Of a stretch of 64,000 bases of DNA, positions 35,401-47,400 are shown piece after piece. How positions within the stretch are numbered: position 1 is the first letter of the stretch; each line of letters starts with the position of its first letter. A program made the position numbers and the translations under genes. This DNA is from Onchidella celtica (taxonomy: Eukaryota > Mollusca > Gastropoda > Systellommatophora > Onchidiidae): positions 44,689,691 to 44,753,690 of the forward strand of contig OZ007570.1 of the NCBI GenBank assembly GCA_963931925.1, given 5' to 3'. The notes beneath the pieces were generated by a model. It did not search any database, had not been told where the DNA came from, and saw nothing but the letters and a program-made list of their open reading frames with translations.

Positions 35401-38400
35401 GTTGTGTGAACTGATTTGACGCGTTACTACTGTTGCACAAAAACCTGGAATCTAGATCAAGGTTGTCATGCCCCATAGATGTATACCGGTGCACATTGTA
35501 CGGCTACATAATCATTGTACCTAGATGTAACCTGATGACGGATAGATGCTTTAGTTTATAAAGGCCTGAAGGGGCACGCCTCAGATTCTTCTAGCTCTCC
35601 GGCATCAAAATCATCGGCATAGCCAGATTTCACTTCATTCAGTCATAAAGAAGAGTACCCACACGTCAAGTGTGAGTGAGGCCTATAGATCTGGCGCTTC
35701 TATTATACCCATGGGCAAAGGCATTCTGCAAAAGCCGTGTTTTTGTGTGTCCGGAAACAAAAATGTCAAAAATCCATGAAGTAGTTCTATTTCACTATTT
35801 GATGGGCTTTTGGCGTTTCCGTTGTTGTTTACATTTCCGTACGCATGAAAACCCAGCTTCACGATGTTAAATTGGACGGGAGACAACAGGATCTATTTTA
35901 TTGGCTTATGAGAGACACAAAATATATTAACCCTCGTCCCGCGTTGAGTGAACTCGTCCACGTAACGTCCCGTGCGGGGATAGCCAGCGGCCAGTCAGCC
36001 GATCTTTCGCGTGTTGCCGATAACCTCGGCGGTCGGGTCAATCGGGTCCTTGTGAACACGTGTATCGCGTATGCTTCAGGACGCAATAACAACAATAGTG
36101 GTGGATAAATCGTAAGGGACCCCTGTGATATTTGGATAAAGTACTTGTGATGATATGCAGTAGGTTTTATTGTGAAATGGAAGGCCCAAATCAAGAATTT
36201 TCTGCATTTACATGCCGTTTAACACACTTTTTATCATTTTCCCAAGACTTCTGCGCTTTTTCTGTCCCTAAGTCAGGCCATTCAGGTGAACAAATTATTT
36301 TTTAAGCCATTCGCTTCATTTACTAACCACATGTATCGTGACATTACCTTCTCCCTCCTCTACTATGTAAAGCTTCCACGTACTATGATGTTAGTTTTAG
36401 CGAGAGATTTGATTTCCAATTCCAGGTCGTAGAGCACAGTCATACATGTACTGAAAAGCGGTTTAACCAAAGGAACACAATATCTCTCTAATTACCACAT
36501 CAAATAAAGACAACGACCAAAAACAAAGTCGGTCATTTTCTCCCAGTTTTCCCTGATGAAAAACCTACTGACAGACGCCCTTATGCAGCATGCCCTAATA
36601 TTACATCCGAATTCATAATTACAGACGTAGAACGGCGTCTCAAATACGCACATGGTCCCTTTCTTCTCATTTCACATGTAGACGACAACCAGCATCAAAG
36701 TAAAAGTTTCCCCAAGATTTTCCCCAGTTCGAACTTCAGACCGTCAGTACTATTACACAAGTATGACGAATAGTTGCTAATAGTTGCATCGTAATAAATG
36801 TAATCGGACGATACCATTTTGTTAGATATAGTAGGGGTGACAGGATAGATAAACACGCGAAAATGGTGTGGAAAAAAAAACAAAAAAACGACAGCCGTGG
36901 CAACCGAATACACAGAGCGCGAGGCGCACCGTTGCTATACAAAAATGTGGCCTCCTGCAGGACCCGCGGTTAACGTGTCGGACAAAATAATGGCCTCCTG
37001 TGTCTCGCGTGTTGCGCGGGGAGGCCAATATAGTGGCCTCCCGCAGGACTAGGGTTAATAAACACACACAAAAGCCATGGTTACATGTTTTGTCCGTTGT
37101 GTGTTTGCAATAGGTTTTACAAACTTAAAGGACAATTTTTTCGATATTGAGATATAACTAGGAAATAATATTCATCTTGTATTGATGCAGTCACACACAG
37201 TACATATAGACAAGGAAAGTTGTAGGTATGCACAAAAGTTAGTAACCGGGATACATTATCGTGGCATATTAAGTGTTTTGCTCTCTGATATTTGAAATTG
37301 CCTTTATACGGCATTGGTGTACGTGCTTTAGGTGTCATTTAGTTGATAGTTCTGTTGTTTTACCAGTGCGTTGCTCGGTGCCTGCGACTTCAGGTTTGGC
37401 TGATTTGGTCAAAGTGATTTTCAAGTTTCAGACGGCTCCTTTTCTGGCACCTATGTATTATAGGCAGATGTTGCACATTGGCATAAGGTCTGTTTTTTCT
37501 TGATACAGGCTTGTGTTTTTCACGTAGGGGATGTATAGAATTGTTATGGTAGCTTCATCATTTTTGTCTGCCACTGTGCATTCTCTTTGATGAGAATGTC
37601 TGGTTGACACATTGCTGTAAGCACTACATTGCATAAGAGGAAAGAATATGATATATGTGTGTTCCATTTTAAAATTTTGAGAGAAAAGAATAGAATTTTG
37701 ATGGCATAAGTCTAAAAGCACCTGAAGTTCAAATTTTTATGTAAAAAAACTGAATGTGGCATTTTGATCTTATTAAGTTTTTAAAGTTGTTATTTGTGCT
37801 TGGAAATACAGGTGGCAATATTGTCATATAACCCATTATGCACAGTTCGGTCATGGATATACTCTATTCCTCAGGACCACCTATGTGGCAAGGAGCCAGG
37901 CCTGACAGATGAGCTGGCCTCAATCCTGAGTGAATTGACACAACTGAATAAAACTGAGAATTCAAAGGTAGCACTGAGAGCTAGGCAGGTTTTGATAGCT
38001 GCCCATCAGCCTCCCTATGAACACCGGCATAATCAGATTGAGTCCATCTTCTTGTCAGCTATTGACATGTCTGGCCATGATTTCTGTCCAGAAAATCTTC
38101 AGGTAAGCTTTTGTGAATATTTCATACTTTTCATTTTTTCTGTTTTATTTGACTTGTCTTGTTGGAGCAAAATTAAATAGAAAAAGTGAAATCAGCTCAC
38201 ATTTCAGTGTGTTTATCTCTTGTTCAGCACATTAATTTGTTAACCCATACCCTGCGCGCTACCCGTAAAGCCCGCTGCCCCGTCAGTGACCTTACTCACG
38301 GAGAATCTTATCTGGGGTCATTGACCCGTGCCGCTAGACGATGACCACATACGCTGTCCACGTGGTTCAGTTTTTATTGATCGGTATGAAAACATTCGCT

Positions 38401-41400
38401 GCTATGCCTTATCACGCTTGATAATGAATTAACCAGCAAAACTTTAGTCTGTCAGTCTCTAACCAATGATCTGACTTATGATTCCAAACTGACAGCTGTA
38501 GTTTTGGTGAGAACGAAGCATGATAACTAGCCACGCCCTCCCAAGCCCTACACAAATGGTTTCATCCTGATTGACACATACTAATAAACCAATGTGGGCA
38601 TTTGGGGCAAAGATTATTTCAGAGCATGTTTCTGATTGGTTTTTGGATACAGACAACTCCAGATGGTGATCAGCTTGTGAGAAAATGAGATAATATTGCA
38701 AATTTGTTGAGCAACAGTTCGGATGTCGATGTTACATCTTTTGAAAGTGTGGGGAGAGCCTTTGAAAGCTCAGTCTTTGTGTTTCCGACCAGTGGTTCAC
38801 TGGTTAACATGTCCATGTCACAATGCGTTTGATTTAGAAGAGATACCGTGAACAATAACACGGTGGTTACGAATCAAAAAGGTCAGTGACCCGACGCCTG
38901 AAAATAGGGCTTGCGCATGGCGCGGTCAGCTTGACCGGGGCGACTTTTGCCGCCCGTGCGGCGTGAGCGCTTGCAAGTCAATACCGACTATTGCCGCCCA
39001 GCGCAGGGTGAGGGTTAAGTCTTTCAGGTTCTTGTACTGGTATTGTTTTGGTCCCCATACAACTATACCAGTGTGCTCTTATTGCTATAATTTAGTGTTG
39101 AAGATCCTGAGACCTTCAGCACTAAATTATAGCATTGCCCACACAACACTGACTCATAGCACTATCTGCTGACCGTTATTGCAGGGAAGGGACCAAATCA
39201 TAAGTTTTTGGTTGTACTGGTGTACTGGTGCAAGGACCCGAACGGATTAACCAGTACTCTTGCATTATTGATTAAACACCTAGGACAAATAAAAAGAATG
39301 ACCATATTCTTTTGATATTTTTAATTGGCTGCTGTTGAAGACCACCTGTGACACCAGATTGCAAGACATTTTCAACTAAGTTCAGAGTAACGTATTGTTG
39401 GTCAGCTATAGGCCCATTGCACATATCGGCGATCTTTGATGTAAGGACCGTCGCATCACCATGGCAATTGTAGCATTGATTTTGATTTGTTAGCTGATTT
39501 GCACTGTGAGCACTTGAGGCGTCGCGAACCAACCGGTGGCGAGCTAAAAGTAGTTCACTGCAGTAAAGAATGGCATGTGTGTACATGCACATGGGAGACG
39601 TTGGGTCAATTCTTTCACTTCCTTTCCCTTGTTTACATGGATGGTAGGGAATGTGACCAGCTTGGATCCATCCTTTCCACCCTTGTCATAACAGTCAACT
39701 GCACTGCAACCAGCAGACATTTTAAATGCTTAGACATATCTCGAAGTTACACTCATCAGCTGATCCACCAGCCATCTTGGGTGTGGGAAGAACAAAACAA
39801 AAACACTCTGTAACGTCATGCGCAATGGTCAGCTATTGGAACGTCAGTAAAACTTCCCTTTGTAACTGTTGTCAAGGGGCCTCTGTCTAATTGCAAAGCC
39901 AAATAGAAGAGATGCTGAATTGTGTTCACTGCTAAGCCGTAAACTTCTGTGTGAAATACTTCATCCTCCTGACAACAGCCCTTGTGTTTAATTTTAGCAA
40001 GATATGCAATTCTCTTTTATGAGAAGAAGTAAAACAGAATTAATAATCTAACAGTTCAGCACCAGGATCTATGCTGGGAAATATGTGCAAATGCTTATGT
40101 TATCTATCATGTAGGTACATCATCATACTGAACCATCAGACTTTTTTTTTCATTGCTGCTCCAAGGTTGAAAAACTATTCAAAATACCCATAACTTGTAT
40201 GTCATCTGTACAATATGATACATGACTGCAGAGGAGAGGCAAAAAAAAACTGCTCTTCAGTGTGTAATCAATATTGTGTTAAACAGCTGGTCATAGTAAT
40301 TGTACCTTCTGAGAATCATTATTGTATGAGGAGCATTTTTTGTGATTGCATTGAGAGTGAACCTAGACAGTGTGCTATTGTTTCTTCAGAAATTGATCAA
40401 CTCGGAAACGGCCATCTATGATGTTCTGCAGGAATTCTTCTACCATTCAAATGAGGCAGTGAAACGAGCAGCCCTTGAGGTAAAACCTGTTACCTTTCAA
40501 TGTTTTGAATATTCTAGCTGTAAAGCAACGAACATTGTGTTCCTCATCACATTTTAAATGTTCAGTGGGAGAAGCTACACTTTATTTATTTATTTTTTTT
40601 ACTACTAAAACATCTAATAGACTCATTATTTACACATGTGTACACTGCAGGAAAAGAACCAGCTTTTTTTAAAAACAAAAACACAGAAAATCTGTGATTT
40701 ATTGTAAGGTATCTTTACTGTTTCTAAAGCATGGCTTTGCAAAATAGAGCTTTTTTTTTTTCCCCTTTGTTTGCCATATTTTAATTAGGAAAAGAACCAA
40801 ATGTACAAACATAAGAGAGTAAAACATTTGCAATTTTAAAATTATGCACAAAGCTTCTAAGTTTTCCTGCATATGCATGAATCCAGTATCAGCATGTGTC
40901 GTTAGACAGGTTACATGCTAATGCATCAAAATTTTGTGGGTTAGGTCTATATTCGGCGGGCATACATCGCTTATGAGATGAACTGTATGCAACACAGCCA
41001 ACTAGATGATGGAAGATGTGTTGTGGATTTCAAGTTTCTCCTTCCCCGTTCTCATCCAAACAGGTAAGAGAAAGAGATCAATGTAAGATTTATCAAAAAC
41101 GTCAAGAAGCTGTTGTTAGCCATATTTATTTATATAAAACTTTATACCAGTACTGTTTGAATGGAGAATGTTCTATGAAGTGGCATTAATGATATTCCCA
41201 TGATTTTTTTAACAAGTGTTTTTATTAATTTTGGATTGAAATTTTGTTTTAAAAAATTGTTGTTTTGTCCCATCTTTGTATTTGTATGGGGGCCCAAAAA
41301 GGCTAACAGCATACATTGTGTGTTCTGCTACTCTTGGGTACTATATTACGCACTTTATATCTTGTTTTTACTACTGAAAAACATTGGACATTGGTCAGCA

Positions 41401-44400
41401 CCAAAAAAATAAGCGTGGACTTAAAGTTATATGTAAAGTCCACAGTGAGGATGTCAAGGTAACTCTGTCATTCATAATTTCTCTGCTTTTCACACTTGTC
41501 AAAGATGAGTGTGAAATATTACAGGTTATCAACCTGGCCCTCACATTTTATTAATATTGATTTGTAGTAAGAAAGATATTGACCACTACATGCCAAGTCA
41601 TGTTGCTTAATATGGCCTAGCACTTTAAATCAGCAAGATTTAAAATATGTAGGAGTTTTAATTGAAATATCCATGTACTGTTAAACACTTTGAGAAATTC
41701 TGATGGCTTGTAATTTATTATAATTATGACCTGAATGCTTGACATTTCATCTCAGATTCTCTGTGTAAGAAGTTCTGTTGATTTTATTCTTATCTGTTTA
41801 GCTGTATCATAATATCAGAATATTTTTGTTAATGGAATAGGCATTGACTAAAGAGAGATATTTAGCACTTTTAAATTCTGGCCACACAGCCAGAATTTAA
41901 AAGTGCCAGTAGGCTATTACAAGAACACAGGAGTAGAAGGCAAAAAAAGATTTTTTTTAATTGAACTGTCTTATGCTGCAGTCAAACAAGTGCCATATAC
42001 TCTTATCAGTTTAGCTTTACTGTAATGTCAAAATACTTTTGTGAATGGAAGGAGGAACATTTGCGGAAGAGAGGTGCATGGCAGCTACACAGCTAAAGTT
42101 CAAAACCACTGGCAGGCTATTAGAAGAGTGCAGTAGTAGAAGAAAAAAAGCAGCAAAACACTGTACTAATACTGTAGTCATACAAGTGCTATAAATCATT
42201 ATCAGTTTTTCATAATGTAAGAATAAGACTAATTTTATTAATTGTCTAAGCCTTGGCGGAAAAGAGAATGAGAAGTCATGACACAGCGTCACTGAAATAA
42301 CCAGTAGGCAAGTTAGAAGGGCACTGTAGTAGCAAGGGCAAAAAAACAATTCAGTCACTAGGTGACTTGATCTGCCTTATCACATTGGAGCATAAAAAAA
42401 TAGTTGTTGTCCACAGCAGGGAACAAAATAATCAATATAGCAGTCCAGGCTGTATAGCTGACTCTGAAATATGCAAATACTGTGACAGTAAAGTAAGTTG
42501 ATACCCTCATATTGTATGACCCCTCACCGTGGGTTTGACTGGGAAACAGCAGTTTACTTCTTGCAAAAGGTAGATCATGGTATAAGTAATTTGGCATGAA
42601 AGGGAAACTCCTACATGCTGGTTTACCATCAAATGATCTTGGTGAGTTTTGTACACGTTTTTAGACTAAATTGAGTTGATGGCTGGCTTGTTGGAGATGC
42701 GGGTTTCAGTGATAATTATGGCATATCACGGACCGAAAAAGACTTATCATATGATCTACCAATTGCATGTACATTGTTCATTAGTGTGGGAAAGTTGAAC
42801 TAAAGAACGTTTGTATATTGTTATATTTTAAATGTTTTGCTGATAAATGCAATTCTTTTTCCACTGCAGCTGTTCATTGGTAATTCAAACTGAGCTGCCT
42901 GTAAATAATTCTGGGTATATGGATTAATCACACTGCAGCTCCAGTTTCAAAATATAGTTAAATAAATCAATTAATCAACAAATAGGCATTAATGTTCAAA
43001 TGGAATTGTATGTTCGCTTTGAGTAATATGAATAATGAATGAATATATAAATATTTTTTAAATCAGTATTGATGTAATTACATGTGTTTCAGTTGTTTTT
43101 TTTAATGAACATCAGGTTTTTTGAAAGACTTTTGTCTTAATCAAGGATAATTAGGTAGCTGATATAGATTAGTCCATTAATCTGTACAAACATTGATACC
43201 ATGACAATAAAGTATTTTGTATGTGATTGCTTACTCAGTGTGTAAAGTGCTGACAGGAGTTATGAGATATTTGCACCTGTCAGTCTAGCCCACATCGTTC
43301 AGTATCACAAGTATTTTTAGATTGTTACACACAAGTTTGTGGGAATTTGTTGGAAAACATTCTTATTTTTGTTATCTTGTGGGGCAGTTATATAGTCACA
43401 TTCATTTGCAGCATGGCATTGTGATGATGTGTTGATTTGCAGATTTCTTTAGTGGATTCATCAGTTGTTAGATCTTCATATGTTTATCTTGCAGGTCCAT
43501 TGTTTCAATTATTACTGCACTAGATGACATACTGGGCATTGCCCGGAATAAATAATCATGTGATCTCTCTCTCTTACAATAAAAGTAGTAGGCTAATCTG
43601 CAGTCCTGCTTCAGAACTCATGCGCGCCAGGACACTGCACACCAAGCTTGATATGGTTACTTTTTATGACATGCATGGTACTATAACAGAATGGAGCTAA
43701 GATGGAGGATGAAAATGGCAGCACGATGAAACAATGCATTTTCTATAAATTCAAGAACCAAACTAATCAAAATAATAAAAACTTCCGTGCACCCTCCACG
43801 GTATTGAAATGAACATGTAAAATTGGGATAGTATAGGTGGTCTAATAAAAAAAACTTTTGCATTCAAAGGTGGAGATTTTGTGAAATATATATAATTATG
43901 TAAAACGAAACAAAAATGCAAAAATATAGAGGTTACATAGCAATAAACATTGTTATTTGTTAAAAATACATGCTTGAAGTAAACAGCCATCATCTTCCTT
44001 ATCTCAGTTGCCACCTTCTTGCCAAATTTAAGGCCTGAAGAGTGTATAGTTTGGTCAATGACTCATGCCAAAGGTTGCAAGCTACTGAAATATATAATAG
44101 ATTTGATCATCATAATAGCAGTGAAAAATGACATTTTTCACTTATATTCTTTCATCAACAGAGTGATTTTATTATGCCGTTTTTCTTTCAGGATGATGGT
44201 GACTCGCTTTGACTCTGGCATGTTAAGGCTGAACAGCATGGATAAAGACTCAGGTTCAGATTCTGACTTGTGGGATGAGCCACCAATCTGTCAGAGGATG
44301 GGCGTCATGGTGGCCTTTACTAAACCGGCCGAGCTGGAGCAGTAAGTTTATCATTTGCTTTTAATAAAGGTGGGAATTGTCCTGGTTATAGCCGACATCA

Positions 44401-47400
44401 ACCCTATCGAGATTTTCATCTGCTCTCAGCCTGTGTATATTCAGGTATCATTATATATTCGTAAAAATAGAAAATATGCGTTTACACCTATGTCCAGGCC
44501 CCTAGAGTGGTTATGGTCCATTTTCAGCCCTGTGAAGATTTTCCAATCCCCCATTTCTGTTTTAACCTTTTCCTCACTTAGTGTTTCATGACATACTGTA
44601 TTCTGTAAGCAGTGGGCCGCACAGATTTTGTGCAGTGCATGAAAAGGCTAATGACTGTGCTGGTGATGTAAAAATAAAGGAGTGTGCATTCTTGAATGTA
44701 AGCTTTGCTGTAGCTCAGCTTTAGACATGCTAACACATTTGTATTGGATAGGTAGTAAAAGCAACCTGAATGTAAAATTTATTTATTCTTTCTTTAGCTA
44801 CTTTGATGCCATATTGGAAAGGTTCCAGTCCCTGACACCGCCTGGTAGTCCCCTGGTTTCTGACATAGAAGAGGACAATGTTTCATTGCAGTCTGGTTCT
44901 GTTAGTAACATTTGATATGTAATTTAGATTATGCTTGATATTTTATACTTCATGTACTATCTTTAAGTTATCAGTAATTTTATGATGCAGTAGGACCCAC
45001 AGACCAACTAATAACCCTGATCTGCCAATCCCTTAGTGTGACGTCATAAAAAGTGTTCACCTCTGCCTGAATTGTCATCATTGTCATAGGCGTTAGCTAA
45101 TGTTCTTTCTATTTCATCTAGCACAGTTCACGCCCTCTCAAGTTTTAAAACAATCTTGTCAAATGTAAGCCGCAATCGTTTCATTTAATAATACAGTATT
45201 GACTGAATTCAGCACACAACATAAAGACTTCAGAGTGTCTTTGGTCTCTGGTAAACACCTGCATGTCACATAAAACAAAATGGTGCCCTGAGCTTTGCCA
45301 AGGGCATTCGGAAATCCCATTGGTAGATTTTGGTAATTTTTAGCCTATGGTAGCAAATGAATAATTGGATGATAAGAAACAGGGGGTGATGGGAAATTAA
45401 GATGCCAAGATAATAGAATTATGGGGCTGTAATTTGCAACAACAGTGAGAATGATATGCACTGAAAACCGGTTGGCCAGTTGGAATGTTTTGTGGTTGTG
45501 TATTGAAACAATATGAACTCAGGGTTCGTACACCTATGGAATTTCTGGAAAATCTATGGAATTTTGGATTTCAGATTTCATGTATTGAAAATCTATTAAA
45601 TTTGAGAAATTGGTCAGAACCTATGGAAAAACTATGGAATTTTAAAAAAGATAGTCGTCAGAATTAGAGTGGTCAAGAAAAAAGGAAAGTCGCGAGCTCG
45701 AGCCAAAACCAAAATCCATGGACCTTGTGATCTTCTCTGTCTCTGTCTCTCTAGGCGCTAGCGTCAGGCTCACGGGGAGCCAGCATCGTGTGGGTAAACA
45801 CCATGTGGGCGAAATCATAGCAATACGATATGCGATACCCGTAAGGTGCAAACGTACATCACACGAGTTTTTCCTTCTGCTAAGCTATGCTGTAACAATC
45901 GACTCGCTCAAGTCACTGCATTTTCGCCTGAAAACCACGTTCCGATTTTCCGAGGTAGCATTTCATACATGGTGTGTTCGAAACAAGCAGTAGGCCTACT
46001 AAGAAGCATAACGCATCTCGATTTAGAAAAAAAAACAACAACATAAAACGACTACCGAGACCGTCATGTACGTGACTGGTCCACTCTTACACGAGACTAT
46101 CTAGATCTAGTCCAACTTGAACTCGCCATGAGACGAAGCCAAGGAGCCCTGGGCGAAGCAGACTTTTTTTTTTCCTTCACTCATGTGGAGGGGGCGGGGG
46201 TATCAAATTTTATCCAGCGATAATGTTTTTTGCGCGATAGTAACAGGCCTAATGCAGGTATAGAAGACAAAGACACATAGGCGATGTGATACTTGAAATG
46301 GGATCAAGGTCAGACATGCGAACTCGCATACAGTGCTATGCCTACTAAGGACATAAAATAATACATGTATACCCCAGATATGCAGGGAGGAGATCCATTT
46401 GAGTTACATACTACATGTACAGGGATGTGACTTTAGGAGCGTCCTGGGGGGGTGGGGGGTGGGGCGGTCGCAGGGGAGAGGCAAGTCAGTCCTGTGGATA
46501 GTTTTATACTAAATTATAGTAAATGCGGGGCTCAGTAGAGTCTAATTAACACTCGGAACATGATATAGTATGTGTCTGAATAAAGTTCTGTAACTCACAG
46601 TACTCCTCCCGAGAAGCGTGTTTAATACTTATAGGACCTCTCCTAATTCAGTGTTGAATATGAGGGTAAATATGATACTCTCATGTATAATGCGACCCCT
46701 GTCTGTAGAAAACCTAGAGACAGGTTTTGCGCTGATACTTAAAAGGAGTCTGGTCAGCCCAATCTATTATAATGCGACGCTATGCGATAATTGGAAAGTT
46801 GCATTCTAATACTGATAGACTTAGTGCAAGTGACAGTCTACAACCCTTAAGCCGAGATTACCTACACCCTTTTTTTTTTTCCTCCTTTCTCTCTCAAACC
46901 CGCGCTGGCCCGACCCGTTCGTAGACTAAGGAAGTTATAAAGTGCTATCTACAACCACCTTGTGGTAGACTGGTCTCCGGCCGTGCATTCCTTCTGAGCT
47001 TGCCCCCAACTTGTTACGGCAACACGTGCATCGTGGTGCCACACCTTATGTAACATCTCACCTACCAATGGATGACCGAAGTGATTACAATGTAGTGTGA
47101 CGCCTTCGTAGACCTGCTGGCGCTGACCGTCTGTTTCCCGTAAACACGATTAAATCGATATTTCATATAAAATCCATTGCCACGCTCGTTCCGTCCACGT
47201 GGGTAATAATGGCCACCCGTTTGCTCATTCTCCAAACTGTACTGCACTAGAAATCCTTTTGATCGTCCAGCGTGGTAAATAACATGTGACAATGAGTGCA
47301 CCCGAATTTGAGCAGTCGACAGTGTTGGTGGAATTAATTAAATAATTAAATTTGTAAAAATATCGCACTCGCGACTAATTTAGAATACATCCATACCCCT

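Noticed and set aside
17296..38861. A 61-63 residue frame ([20 protein letters not shown]) repeated in three places
   Set aside because: It lies inside MITE family A. Its similarity follows from DNA similarity of the copies, and it is broken by a one-base deletion in A4.
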